This document shows, one piece after another, positions 1-8,015 of a DNA stretch of 64,000 nucleotides. How positions within the stretch are numbered: position 1 is the stretch's first letter; every line of letters starts with the position of its first letter. A model generated the notes under the pieces. That model had not been told where the DNA came from, searched no databases, and was given only the letters and a program-made list of their open reading frames with translations. Source of the DNA: Thalassotalea euphylliae (GTDB lineage: Bacteria; Pseudomonadota; Gammaproteobacteria; Enterobacterales; Alteromonadaceae); NCBI RefSeq assembly GCF_003390335.1, contig NZ_QUOU01000001.1, positions 2,418,001 through 2,482,000 on the forward strand. The letters are read 5' to 3'. Made by a program: the position numbers and the translations under genes.

Positions 1-659
1 GCATAATCTTTAACCAAAGGATCTGTCAGGGGACCTACCGAGTTACCGGCACCAAACAATTGAACGTTAACACCAAGTCGATGAAGTGCTTGCCCTAATT
101 CCAAACCAATAATGCCCGCGCCAAATACAGCAACAGACTTGGGGAGGTCATCCCAGTCGAACACGTCATCATTGGTGATAAGCAAATCTTGAGCTTCTTT
201 CAAGAGCTCGGGAATATGTGCTTTTGAGCCCGTTGCTATCACTATCCTATCGGCCTTTAAAAATTGGCCATTTGATAGCGCCAAGGTGTGGTCATCTACA
301 AAACTCGCATATGCTTTAATGCGATGCTCAGACGCAAATTCATTGATGTCGGCCTTGACGAAGTTTACAAAGCGGTCTCGTTCACTCTTTACCCGCTCCA
401 TCACCACAGAGCCCATTACTTTGGGGACCCCTACATCTAAGCCAAATTGCTGAAATACTTTGGTATGGTGACGCGCTTCTGCCGGAGCAATAAGCAACTT
501 TGAAGGCATGCAGCCAACACGAGCGCAGGTTGTGCCATACTCCCCACCTTCAATTAAAGCAATATTATCAGTAAACTTGAGCGCTTCACGGTAAGCGCCC
601 ATGCCGGCGGTACCAGTCCCGATAATTGCGATGTCTACCCGTTTCATTTCATCATTCAT
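1..659 (-). CDS. Dihydrolipoyl dehydrogenase-like flavoprotein (partial, C-terminus outside window)
   Basis: Class I pyridine nucleotide-disulfide oxidoreductase. The N-terminus has the FAD-binding motif IIGTGTAGMGAYREA and the redox-active cysteine pair TCARVGCMPSK. A second dinucleotide motif, VAVFGAGIIGLELGQAL, for NAD(P)H lies near residues 170-190. By family the enzyme moves electrons between NAD(P)H, FAD and a disulfide or another acceptor; the real substrate cannot be told, because the dimerisation domain with the catalytic His-Glu pair is beyond the window edge. I chose ATG 659 because GGAG lies 9 bases upstream; ATG 665 is possible but leaves only 3 bases. It follows the HPP gene by 37 bases on the same strand, so the two are probably cotranscribed and controlled by the divergent TetR gene. 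Mercuric reductase and glutathione reductase are less likely alternatives. Confidence 0.85.
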   Translation of the reverse strand, partial: MNDEMKRVDIAIIGTGTAGMGAYREALKFTDNIALIEGGEYGTTCARVGCMPSKLLIAPAEARHHTKVFQQFGLDVGVPKVMGSVVMERVKSERDRFVNFVKADINEFASEHRIKAYASFVDDHTLALSNGQFLKADRIVIATGSKAHIPELLKEAQDLLITNDDVFDWDDLPKSVAVFGAGIIGLELGQALHRLGVNVQLFGAGNSVGPLTDPLVKDY

Positions 660-696
660 TCTCATTTGCTCCAATCACTAAAAAGCCTATCGTTGG

Positions 697-1185
697 CTAA
701 CTAGCCTTATGTCTACCCGATGTATTTAGGTTCTTCTGCTGATAGAAATAAACTTTCACTTTTTCGAAAACCTTGGCACTGACCACAAGTCCGATAGCCC
801 CTAATAAGACGGGCTCCATCAAGAACCACCAGCCCTGTTGGCTCTGAATAATTAAAATGGGATTGGCGCCTGCTGGCGGGTGTAGAGTGTTACTGAGCAC
901 CATCATAGTAATGGCCAACCCAGTCGCAACGGCAACAGCCCAAGCACCAAAACCAATGTATTCTGCGAACAATAAACCAATAGTCGCAGTTAACACGTGC
1001 CCACCAATAACATTTAGAGGCTTTGAAAAAGGACTCAAAGGTGCAGCAAACAACAATACAGCTGTAGCCCCAAACGGCGCCATTAATAGTTGCCAATCAC
1101 TAGTCATTGATTGACCAAGCGATAATAGTGCAATCCCCAGTGTCGCTGCCATACCACCGAGCATAGCTGTAAGTATCTTTTCCAT
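697..1185 (-). CDS. HPP family integral membrane protein
   Basis: This 162-residue protein has four hydrophobic segments (about residues 5-25, 32-50, 58-100 and 118-138) and the signature NTLHPPAGANP that gives the HPP family its name. Family members are inner-membrane proteins. Some plant and cyanobacterial ones have been linked to nitrite transport, but no function can be assigned here. ATG 1185 is preceded by a purine-rich AGAAGAG. It is the first gene of a probable two-gene unit with the flavoprotein at 1-659. Its start is about 20-50 bases from twin palindromes shared with the divergent TetR gene, so repression by that regulator is likely. Confidence 0.85.
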   Translation of the reverse strand: MEKILTAMLGGMAATLGIALLSLGQSMTSDWQLLMAPFGATAVLLFAAPLSPFSKPLNVIGGHVLTATIGLLFAEYIGFGAWAVAVATGLAITMMVLSNTLHPPAGANPILIIQSQQGWWFLMEPVLLGAIGLVVSAKVFEKVKVYFYQQKNLNTSGRHKAS

Positions 1186-1205
1186 GCTAAATCTCTTCTT
1201 ATTAG

Positions 1206-1223
1206 GTAGACCAATCTGTCTAC
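1206..1223. promoter_or_regulatory. Palindromic operator 1, TetR-type
   Basis: GTAGAC-CAATCT-GTCTAC is a perfect 6+6 inverted repeat, extended to 7+7 by flanking G and C. It lies in the HPP/TetR divergent intergenic region. The TAGAC/GTCTA arms resemble operators of NemR-like TetR regulators. Binding by the neighbouring TetR protein is inferred. Confidence 0.7.
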
Positions 1224-1237
1224 CTTTGTTTTATAAT

Positions 1238-1255
1238 GTAGACAACTCGGTCTAC
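1238..1255. promoter_or_regulatory. Palindromic operator 2, TetR-type
   Basis: GTAGAC-AACTCG-GTCTAC has the same arms and spacer length as operator 1. The centres are 32 bases apart, close to three helical turns, so two TetR dimers could bind the same DNA face. It lies upstream of the preferred TetR start at 1292. Confidence 0.7.
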
Positions 1256-1291
1256 CTGTGTCAACATCATCTCATCAAAAAAGGTGAAAAA

Positions 1292-1843
1292 ATGAACGAA
1301 AAAAGACAGCACTTATTAGAAACAGCATTGCAGCTTTTTTATCATTATGGTGTGCAAGCTGTTGGAATTAATGAAATTCTCAAAACATCAGGAATTGCGA
1401 AAAAGACGCTTTACCACCATTTTCCAAGTAAAGATGAGTTAGTGATTGCGGCATTGAGTATGAGAGATGAAAGGTATTGTGCTTGGTTTGAAGGTTTATT
1501 AGTTGGCTCTGCATCCAACGACGAATTAGCGGAACGAATATTTAACGGCCTGTCTCAATGGTTTAATGATGAAGTGGGTAGCCTAGATAAATTTAGAGGG
1601 TGTTTTTTTATTAACACATCAGCTGAGTATAGTGACGCCAGCTGCCCAATATCCATTCGCTGTAAAGAGCATAAACAAAGGATCAAAGCGATTATTGCTA
1701 GACATTTAGTTGAACCTGACGAAACGTATTTAGAATTCCTATGCACGTTAAAAGAAGGAGCAATCGTCTTAGCTTACGTATGTCAAGACAAGCAAGCCGC
1801 GGAAAAAGCGTATGCAACGGTAAGAAAATTTATTAGTAAATAA
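1292..1843 (+). CDS. TetR/AcrR family transcriptional regulator
   Basis: A 183-residue repressor-type protein. The N-terminal helix-turn-helix (about residues 8-50) includes INEILKTSGIAKKTLYHHF, typical of TetR_N; the C-terminal two thirds are the variable ligand-binding and dimerisation region. The frame stays open to 1184, but that start would place coding sequence over both palindromic operators. ATG 1292 gives the usual TetR N-terminus (MNEKRQHLLETALQLF) and has AAGGTG upstream. It is divergent from the HPP and flavoprotein genes and probably represses them and itself. Several cysteines in the C-terminal part (near residues 108, 121, 128, 151 and 163) could sense electrophiles or oxidants, as in NemR, but this is inference. 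Confidence 0.85.
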   Translation: MNEKRQHLLETALQLFYHYGVQAVGINEILKTSGIAKKTLYHHFPSKDELVIAALSMRDERYCAWFEGLLVGSASNDELAERIFNGLSQWFNDEVGSLDKFRGCFFINTSAEYSDASCPISIRCKEHKQRIKAIIARHLVEPDETYLEFLCTLKEGAIVLAYVCQDKQAAEKAYATVRKFISK

Positions 1844-2011
1844 TAAAGATTAAATGAAGCAAACCTTGATTTTTGACTTTGTAGTGAGCCGAATCAAGCC
1901 ATATAGTAGGATACACGCTATCTAGGCTGCGCTCTTGACTGGAGTTTCATTGAGGGATTAGCAGCCCTGTTACAGGAGGTAATATACGGCTGCTTGCAAA
2001 CGAGTCCAGAA

Positions 2012-2046
2012 ACAAAAATGGGCACTCGAATAGAGTGCCCATTTTC
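2012..2046 (-). terminator. Rho-independent terminator downstream of tRNA-Ser
   Basis: A 13-base inverted repeat (2015-2027 with 2033-2045, arms AAAATGGGCACTC and GAGTGCCCATTTT, 5-base loop) ends in a T-run when read on the minus strand, just after the tRNA-Ser 3' end. Confidence 0.8.
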
Positions 2047-2055
2047 ATATCAATA

Positions 2056-2146
2056 TGGCGGTGAGATAGGGATTTGAACCCTAGAGGGGCTACAAACCCC
2101 TGCCGGTTTTCAAGACCGGTGCTTTCGACCACTCAGCCATCTCACC
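2056..2146 (-). tRNA. tRNA-Ser(TGA)
   Basis: A 91-base class II tRNA with acceptor stem GGTGAGA/TCTCACC, discriminator G and encoded CCA. The anticodon loop CTTGAAA gives TGA. The long variable arm (AGGGGTTTGTAGCCCCT) and the T-loop GGTTCAAATCC are clear. Confidence 0.96.
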
Positions 2147-2286
2147 AGATTTGTTCCCTTTGCTTGGGAACGAGGCGAATATTAAAGAGTTGATATTCGC
2201 TTGTAAAGCGTTAATGTTAAAAATAAATTTGTTTGTCTTTATTTTAGGCAAACCACATATTTTTAGAACAAAAAGGTTAAAATTTA

Positions 2287-2880
2287 ATGACTAAGTGTCG
2301 CTGTCCATGGCTAGATGACTCTAAGCCTGACTATGTAAAATACCATGATGAAGAATGGGGCGTCCCCGTTCATGATGATAAAACCTTGTTTGAATTTTTA
2401 ATATTGGAATCGGCTCAGGCAGGCTTGAGCTGGTACACCATATTAAAACGCCGCGCGGGTTATCGAAATGCCTTCGCTCACTTTGATGTAACGGCGGTGA
2501 GTCAGTTTACCCAAGCTGATGTTGAACGGTTAATGCTAGACGCCAGTATTATTCGCAATCGCAAAAAGATTGAAGCGGCAATTAATAACGCGCAACGTTT
2601 TATTGAAATACAAAAAGAATTTGGCTCCTTTGCACGTTATCAATGGGCATTTGTTAATCACAAAACGATAGTTAATGCATTTTCAGCGCTGAGTGATTAC
2701 CCTGCGACGACCGAAATATCAGACAAGATGAGTAAAGATATGAAGAAGCGCGGTTTTAAATTTGTTGGCTCAACAATTATTTACGCTCATATGCAAGCCT
2801 GTGGCATGGTAAACGATCATTCGGTAGACTGTTACCTAAGGAAACAAATAATTGATCTCTTTCAACAAGAAATAGCGTAG
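2287..2880 (+). CDS. tag: DNA-3-methyladenine glycosylase I
   Basis: A base-excision repair enzyme that removes 3-methyladenine from alkylated DNA. At 197 residues it has the usual length. Zinc-site residues are visible: Cys4 and His20 at the N-terminus and the NDHSVDC motif near the C-terminus. The active-site segment LESAQAGLSWYTILKRR contains the conserved Glu41 and the aromatic pocket, and YHDEEWGVPVHDD is the family signature. The ribosome binding site is weak (AAAAGGTT). It is monocistronic, between tRNA-Ser and the YccA gene. Confidence 0.95.
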   Translation: MTKCRCPWLDDSKPDYVKYHDEEWGVPVHDDKTLFEFLILESAQAGLSWYTILKRRAGYRNAFAHFDVTAVSQFTQADVERLMLDASIIRNRKKIEAAINNAQRFIEIQKEFGSFARYQWAFVNHKTIVNAFSALSDYPATTEISDKMSKDMKKRGFKFVGSTIIYAHMQACGMVNDHSVDCYLRKQIIDLFQQEIA

Positions 2881-2991
2881 TAATTTAAAAATCCACGTGC
2901 CATAATATGTCAAGCATTGACCATTTGGGCTTGAACTTTTTCAACTAGCCCAAATCTACATAATTAGAAATAAGTTCATAGAGGAAAGTTT

Positions 2992-3660
2992 ATGCAAACA
3001 AATATGAATCTAGGTACTGCAAGTCAAAGTAGTGCGATTGAAATTAACAAGGTATTACGCAATACCTACATGCTATTAGGCATGACCTTAGCGTTCAGTG
3101 CGGTAACGGCTGGTGTTTCAATGGCCATGAATTTATCGCATATGGCTGCATTAGTCATGACGTTTGTTGCATTTGGTTTACTATTTGTTGTCAACAAGCA
3201 AGCGGACAAAGCCAGTGGTATCTTCTGGATTTTTGCATTTACAGGTTTAATGGGCGCTTCACTTGGTCCATTGCTTAACATGTACGCAGCCATGCCAGGT
3301 GGTCCTTCATTAATCATGCAAGCATTAGGCGGCACGGCGTTAATATTCTTTGCGCTTTCAGGCTATGCATTAACCAGTAAAAAAGACTTCTCATTTATGG
3401 GTGGTTTCTTAATGGTTGGTTTAATTGTTGTAATTATCGCAGGTATCGCGAACATCTTTTTCGCTATTCCAGCGGTATCGCTAGCATTAAACGCAGCAAT
3501 TGTGATGATTATGTCTGGTTTAATTTTATTCGACACAAGCCGCATTATTCACGGTGGTGAGCGCAACTACATTCGTGCAACAGTGTCTTTATACCTAAAC
3601 ATCTACAACTTATTCGTTAGCTTACTGCAATTATTAGGTGCATTTAACTCTGACGATTAA
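2992..3660 (+). CDS. Bax inhibitor-1/YccA family membrane protein
   Basis: A 222-residue protein of the BI-1 (TMBIM) superfamily with about seven transmembrane segments after a soluble N-terminus of about 20 residues. The family segment near the end, LILFDTSRIIHGGERNYIRATVSLYLNIYNLF, includes the conserved FDT and YLNIYNLF motifs. In E. coli YccA interacts with and modulates the FtsH protease; BI-1 homologues form pH-sensitive calcium leak channels. Which role applies here is unknown. GAGGAAAG precedes the ATG and a strong terminator follows, so it is a single-gene unit. Confidence 0.92.
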   Translation: MQTNMNLGTASQSSAIEINKVLRNTYMLLGMTLAFSAVTAGVSMAMNLSHMAALVMTFVAFGLLFVVNKQADKASGIFWIFAFTGLMGASLGPLLNMYAAMPGGPSLIMQALGGTALIFFALSGYALTSKKDFSFMGGFLMVGLIVVIIAGIANIFFAIPAVSLALNAAIVMIMSGLILFDTSRIIHGGERNYIRATVSLYLNIYNLFVSLLQLLGAFNSDD

Positions 3661-3685
3661 TTCTCACTGGATATTGAGATATAAT

Positions 3686-3714
3686 AAAAGCCCCGCCAAG
3701 TGCGGGGCTTTTTG
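3686..3714 (+). terminator. Rho-independent terminator after the YccA gene
   Basis: Arms AAAAGCCCCGC and GCGGGGCTTTT enclose the loop CAAGT and run into TTTTT. Confidence 0.9.
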
Positions 3715-3743
3715 TCACTTAAAATTTATTCAATGGAAAGCTC

Positions 3744-4109
3744 GTGTCAGTTTACACTTTAGTGGTTACTACCCCGCCCCATCAAAATAATACCGCCACC
3801 GCATTAGAGTTTGCTCAGGCTACATTAGCGGCCGGTCACACAATTAATGGTATTTTTTTCTACCGCGACGGTGTGCTTAACGCCAGCAAATTAACCGCTA
3901 TGCCCAGCGATGAATTACAAGCCATCTCAGCTTTTGTCAAACTCAACGAAGATCATCAAGTGCCACTTCATTTGTGTATCACCGCAGGCGAAAAACGCGG
4001 ACTAACCGATGATCAACAAACAATGAATATTCACAGTGCATTTACTGTTTCAGGTTTAGGCGAGATGGTTGAGCTATCAACCAATGCAGATAAGGTCATT
4101 CAACTATGA
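3744..4109 (+). CDS. tusD: Sulfurtransferase TusD
   Basis: Sulfur-accepting subunit of the TusBCD complex, which relays persulfide sulfur from TusA to TusE for 2-thiolation of wobble uridine 34 in tRNA Lys, Glu and Gln. At 121 residues (E. coli 128) it keeps the active cysteine at residue 78 in HLCITAGEKRGL. Translation starts at GTG 3744 with GGAAAG upstream. It is the first of four tightly packed genes; its stop overlaps tusC by four bases (ATGA), which suggests translational coupling. Confidence 0.94.
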   Translation: MSVYTLVVTTPPHQNNTATALEFAQATLAAGHTINGIFFYRDGVLNASKLTAMPSDELQAISAFVKLNEDHQVPLHLCITAGEKRGLTDDQQTMNIHSAFTVSGLGEMVELSTNADKVIQL

Positions 4110-4480
4110 GCGCATCGGGCACTACTGATTTACTGGCAGTGATCAATACACAAGCACCATTTGCGACAAGCCATGGTAAAGACGCGTTAGATTTAGCGTT
4201 AATTTTTGGTAGTTACGAACAGCCTGTGTCGTTATTTTTTATAGGAGACGGTGTTTTTCAGCTTATTAACCACTGCGACGGCGCGCGTTTGAGTATTAAA
4301 GACTACTGTAAAACGTTTCCCGCCCTCTCTTTTTACGATATTGAAAACCTATATATTTGTGAAGACTCCGCGAAAGCGCGAGGTTTGCAACCTGACAACT
4401 TCATTGATGACGCACAGTTAGTGAGCAATGCAGTTTTTAAAGCACAACTGAGCAAACACAAATTTGTTTTAACTTTTTAA
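4106..4480 (+). CDS. tusC: Sulfurtransferase complex subunit TusC
   Basis: DsrF-like subunit of the TusBCD heterohexamer, 124 residues. The DsrE/F fold is supported by the N-terminal beta-strand DLLAVINTQAPFATSHGKDALDLAL and the conserved PVSLFFIGDGVFQL. It overlaps tusD by ATGA and ends 17 bases before tusB. TusC is structural in E. coli, and no role beyond the complex is indicated. Confidence 0.92.
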   Translation: MSASGTTDLLAVINTQAPFATSHGKDALDLALIFGSYEQPVSLFFIGDGVFQLINHCDGARLSIKDYCKTFPALSFYDIENLYICEDSAKARGLQPDNFIDDAQLVSNAVFKAQLSKHKFVLTF

Positions 4481-4497
4481 TACGAAAAAAATAACTT

Positions 4498-4791
4498 ATG
4501 GCTAGTATTCACCTAATCCGAAACTCTGCTTATAGCGATGCTAACATCTTAACTGCCTTGTCTTTACTCAATGCCGACGACCTAGTCGTGTTCATAGACG
4601 ATGGTGTATACAATGTGTCACACCCCGGCATTCAACAACTGCTGGTAAATAATATTGGCATTCAAGTTTACGTGATCGAACATCACATTCAAGCGCGAGG
4701 GATTACAGCGCCTGTTAACATTGAAAAAATTACCATGGCAAATTTAGTTGCCTTAACTGACCAATCAACACAAGTGATTACTTGGCAATAA
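4498..4791 (+). CDS. tusB: Sulfurtransferase complex subunit TusB
   Basis: DsrH-family subunit, 97 residues against 95 in E. coli. The segment SIHLIRNSAYSDANILTAL and the central DDLVVFIDDGVYNV are typical, as is the downstream VYVIEHHIQARGI. It lies between tusC and tusE, one base before the tusE start. The order D-C-B-E is the gammaproteobacterial one. Confidence 0.92.
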   Translation: MASIHLIRNSAYSDANILTALSLLNADDLVVFIDDGVYNVSHPGIQQLLVNNIGIQVYVIEHHIQARGITAPVNIEKITMANLVALTDQSTQVITWQ

Positions 4792-4792
4792 T

Positions 4793-5119
4793 ATGCAATT
4801 TAATAATCAAACTATTGAACTAGACCAACACGGTTATTTGAAAGATCACCTGCAATGGAGCGAAGCACTCGCGCCAGCACTCGCAGCACAGGACAACATT
4901 GAATTAACCCAAGCACACTGGGAAGTTATTCGCTTTGTGCGCGCGTTTTACCTGAAATTTAACACATCGCCTGCCATTAGAGCGTTAACCAAGGCAATGA
5001 AGGAAGAGTTTGGAGAGGAGAAAGCAAATAGTCGCTATTTATATCGTTTGTTTCCAGAAGGACCAGCCAAACAAGCGACAAAATACGCGGGTTTACCTAA
5101 ACCCGCGCGCTGTATTTAA
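4793..5119 (+). CDS. tusE: Sulfur relay protein TusE/DsrC family
   Basis: A 108-residue DsrC-like protein that takes sulfur from TusD and hands it to the MnmA-tRNA complex. The C-terminal arm ends in PKPARCI with the functional penultimate cysteine, Cys107. DsrC proteins of dissimilatory sulfite reduction have a second cysteine ten residues upstream, and this one does not, which fits the TusE role. The HWEVIRFVRAFYLKFNTSPAIRAL segment is the family core. It is the last gene of the tus operon. Confidence 0.94.
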   Translation: MQFNNQTIELDQHGYLKDHLQWSEALAPALAAQDNIELTQAHWEVIRFVRAFYLKFNTSPAIRALTKAMKEEFGEEKANSRYLYRLFPEGPAKQATKYAGLPKPARCI

Positions 5120-5140
5120 TCATTAAGAGCTACTTAAACG

Positions 5141-5341
5141 TTAAACTTTAATATTAACGTTATTGCCCGAAGTTGCCGTTGGTGGGCTAACCTGCCCGCC
5201 AGCTAAACTTGATTCAATCAAGTCAACCGCAATTTGCCCTTCTACTTCTGTTTGAGTATTTTCTCTACGTGCGCCAATAACTTCTAACGCGTTACCACCG
5301 TCAACATTAACGGGTGTTGATGAACCTACAGTTAAAGCCAT
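5141..5341 (-). CDS. Small conserved-type protein of unknown function
   Basis: Predicted 66-residue soluble protein with no signal peptide or membrane segment. AGAGG lies six bases before the ATG, which supports translation. The middle (GQIAVDLIESS) could be one amphipathic helix; the C-terminus TATSGNNVNIKV is glycine/asparagine rich. The pattern (helix, then a GxNVNxxV tail) recalls small putative motility proteins of the YjfB type, but the match is from memory and weak. It is convergent with tusE and followed by no other gene before the long gap gene. Function unknown. Confidence 0.6.
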   Translation of the reverse strand: MALTVGSSTPVNVDGGNALEVIGARRENTQTEVEGQIAVDLIESSLAGGQVSPPTATSGNNVNIKV

Positions 5342-5503
5342 AACTTACCTCTTGTTGTATGACACAAATGCCAGTTTGAACTAGTTTTTATCAGAAAAGA
5401 CGTATTTCCTAATTGTTGTATCGGCTAAGCGCTAGCAAACTTTAATGCCAATTTATCAATTGCCAACATAATCTATCCGGTGTTCGTGCGAGATATCAGA
5501 CCT

Positions 5504-5530
5504 AAAAAAAGCGCCTAAGCGCTTTTTTTA
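5504..5530 (-). terminator. Bidirectional-looking terminator between GAPDH and the small protein gene
   Basis: Arms AAAAAAAGCGC and GCGCTTTTTTT with a CTAA loop. It lies 33 bases past the stop of the long GAPDH gene on the minus strand. Confidence 0.85.
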
Positions 5531-5562
5531 TTTAATGCTGCTTTAACAACACTGTTGTCGAG

Positions 5563-7014
5563 CTATGCAACCGGTAATGTCGGTACAATAATGCCCGCCA
5601 TTTCTTGCATCACTCTCACTACTTGGCAGCTGTAACCAAATTCGTTGTCGTACCATACGTAAAGCACAGCGCGATCTTCATCAACAATTGTTGCTTGTGA
5701 GTCAACAACACCAGCGTAGCGTGAACCCACAAGATCGGTTGATACGATTTCAGTTGATGCTGTGTAATCTACTTGGTTTTGTAAGTCAGAATTCAGTGAA
5801 ATATCGCGTAGGTAATCATTTAATCCTTCAGTAGTTGTCGCTTCTTTCAGGTTTAGGTTCATAATTGCCATTGAAACGTTTGGTGTTGGTACGCGAATAG
5901 CATTACCTGTTAATAAACCTTTTAATTCTGGCAATGCCTTAGCAACAGCCTTTGCTGCACCCGTTGAAGTAATAACCATGTTTAATGGTGCACTGCGACC
6001 ACGGCGTGGTGACTTGTGGTAGTTATCAATTAAGTTTTGGTCATTCGTGTAAGAGTGAACAGTTTCTACATGACCATTTTTGATACCAAACTTATCATTT
6101 ACCGCTTTTAACACTGGCGTGATGGCATTCGTTGTACAGCTCGCTGCCGAAACAATCTTATCTTCAGCTAAAATCATGTCGTGGTTAACACCGTACACGA
6201 TGTTTTTGATATCACCTTTTGCTGGCGCAGTTAACAATACTTTGGCTACGCCTTTTGATTGTAAGTGCTGGCCTAAACCTTCTTCGTCTGACCAAATACC
6301 TGTGTTATCAACAACTAATGCGTTATTGATACCGTATGCTGTGTAGTCGATATCAGCTGGTGATTTAGCGTAAATAACTTGAATAAATGCACCATTAGCC
6401 TTGATCACATTGTTTTCTTCATCAATCGTAATACTGCCGTTAAATGAACCGTGTACGGAATCGCGACGAAGTAAGCTGGCACGCTTGGCAAGATCACCCT
6501 CTTTACCTGGGCGAATAACGATGGCGCGTAAGCGCATTTTTGACGAAGGACCGGTTTTCTCTATTAGTAAGCGAGCCAATAAACGACCGATACGGCCAAA
6601 ACCGTAAAGCACAACATCTTGCGGAGCTGGCTCTTGACTGTTGCCAGACAAAATATCAGCTAATTCTTTTTCTAAGTATTGCTCGATAGTTAAACCGTTA
6701 GCACCACCTAAAAACAGGTAGTGATAAGCTAATTTACCAATATCAATACGCGCAGGCGATAAAGACATCTTGGTTAATGCTTCTAAAAATGGGAAACTCT
6801 CACGTAAGCGCAACTTACTTTCTTCGTGCAAAGCTACTGATTTATGAGCTTTAACGATATCGATAGCCGAGGCATTAACTAATGGACGACCATAAACAGC
6901 AACTTCAATCCCTTTATTGCGAAAGAGTTGGCTGATCATCGGTAACATGTTTTCGGCGAATGTTTGGCGTTCTTGCCAGCTAGCTTGATATTGTTCCTCA
7001 AGATGAGAAGTCAT
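5563..7014 (-). CDS. Long-form glyceraldehyde-3-phosphate dehydrogenase
   Basis: A phosphorylating GAPDH of 483 residues, against about 331 for GapA. The first ~130 residues are an N-terminal extension seen in a distinct clade of pseudomonad and Alteromonadales enzymes. The nucleotide fold begins with LYGFGRIGR (138-144) and the catalytic Cys293 lies in SAASCTTNAITP. The NAD-selecting acidic residue after the second beta-strand (ND in GapA) is replaced here by IRPG, so use of NADP is plausible but inferred. No HexR box was found upstream, unlike gapA at 10235, which suggests a separate, perhaps gluconeogenic, role. The gene is monocistronic and ends at a strong terminator. Confidence 0.92.
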   Translation of the reverse strand: MTSHLEEQYQASWQERQTFAENMLPMISQLFRNKGIEVAVYGRPLVNASAIDIVKAHKSVALHEESKLRLRESFPFLEALTKMSLSPARIDIGKLAYHYLFLGGANGLTIEQYLEKELADILSGNSQEPAPQDVVLYGFGRIGRLLARLLIEKTGPSSKMRLRAIVIRPGKEGDLAKRASLLRRDSVHGSFNGSITIDEENNVIKANGAFIQVIYAKSPADIDYTAYGINNALVVDNTGIWSDEEGLGQHLQSKGVAKVLLTAPAKGDIKNIVYGVNHDMILAEDKIVSAASCTTNAITPVLKAVNDKFGIKNGHVETVHSYTNDQNLIDNYHKSPRRGRSAPLNMVITSTGAAKAVAKALPELKGLLTGNAIRVPTPNVSMAIMNLNLKEATTTEGLNDYLRDISLNSDLQNQVDYTASTEIVSTDLVGSRYAGVVDSQATIVDEDRAVLYVWYDNEFGYSCQVVRVMQEMAGIIVPTLPVA

Positions 7015-7182
7015 TACTTAAACCTTATATTTCCGTAGGGTGATGTTTAACTATTATCAATGTTTTAATATGACGTTATGATTAATAATAGCTACTCGCT
7101 TGATGCGGGCGTCATTGTAATGCACAGTGAAAGTTTTCGCTACTACCTACATTAAAAATTCCATGTTTTGCTTGAGTATTAA

Positions 7183-7983
7183 ATGAAACATTTATCTCCT
7201 TTATTCTTACTCCCTTTATTTCTTGCTGGTTGTGACACGGGCCCTGATCTGGCCAAGATATGTAAAGAATCGCCAGTTATGTGTGAAGAATTTATTGAGG
7301 ATACCTGGTGTAAAAAAGAGCGTGTGAAGACAATTTATAATAATTACCTGCTATCGCAAACAGGCGAAGACAAACAAAAATTCGATTTATTAGTTGCTTA
7401 CGAAGAATACGCCGCTTGTATGGATCACGCATCGCAAATTGAACATATAAAGTTGAAATACAAGAAGCGAAACCGTATTGATAACTCAATAACCGCCAAA
7501 GCCCGAATCAAAGAAATAAGCGAGGATACATTGCACTCTGAGCACCCAGAGTTACTTTTTTACCACTGGTCACGTTATTTGAATGAAGCAGCACTCGCTA
7601 AGTTTTTGGCGATGGAAGGTAATGAAGTGCTGGAAACTGCTGAATCTCAGTTCAATCTTGCGACTTATTACATTAAACGCGACCCAGATAAGACGCTAGA
7701 TCTTTTGTTTCACGCGTTAGAGCTGCAATCTACTGACAACCCCGTCAACACCGAAATATTTAAGTCGATCACATCAATTTTCACCGATAAAGAAGAGTTT
7801 AAGCAGGCCTATATTTGGTTAAAAATCTTAACCTTATATGATCCAGAAGACGTTGATAGCAGCGAACAGGGATTAATTTCGTTTGGCCAGTTTCATGAGC
7901 TAGATACTGAGTTTCTCGATAAAGTCGCCAATGCAACACTTGATAAGATTACCGATGGGACATTTACTGCACCTCGACACTAG
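7183..7983 (+). CDS. DUF2989-like lipoprotein
   Basis: A 266-residue predicted lipoprotein: signal peptide MKHLSPLFLLPLFLAGC with lipobox LAGC, acylated at Cys17, and Asp at +2 (CDT), which in enteric bacteria favours inner-membrane retention. The mature N-terminus is cysteine rich (KICKESPVMCEEF, TWCKK, YAACMD), as in DUF2989 proteins of Vibrio and Shewanella. The C-terminal half is helical and TPR-like (ESQFNLATYYIKRDPDKTLDLLFHAL, FKQAYIWLKILTLYDP). Function unknown. It is convergent with msrB. Confidence 0.75.
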   Translation: MKHLSPLFLLPLFLAGCDTGPDLAKICKESPVMCEEFIEDTWCKKERVKTIYNNYLLSQTGEDKQKFDLLVAYEEYAACMDHASQIEHIKLKYKKRNRIDNSITAKARIKEISEDTLHSEHPELLFYHWSRYLNEAALAKFLAMEGNEVLETAESQFNLATYYIKRDPDKTLDLLFHALELQSTDNPVNTEIFKSITSIFTDKEEFKQAYIWLKILTLYDPEDVDSSEQGLISFGQFHELDTEFLDKVANATLDKITDGTFTAPRH

Positions 7984-7990
7984 GTGCAGT
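7966..7990. terminator. Possible terminator hairpin over the lipoprotein stop codon
   Basis: A 9-base perfect stem, ACTGCACCT with AGGTGCAGT, around the loop CGACACT spans the end of the lipoprotein gene. The following T-run is weak, so termination is uncertain. Confidence 0.45.
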
Positions 7991-8015
7991 AATTTAATAG
8001 CTTTTAAGAATTGGA

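Noticed and set aside
1184..1291. N-terminal extension of the TetR protein
   Set aside because: It would translate through both palindromic operators and does not look like TetR; ATG 1292 has a better ribosome binding site.
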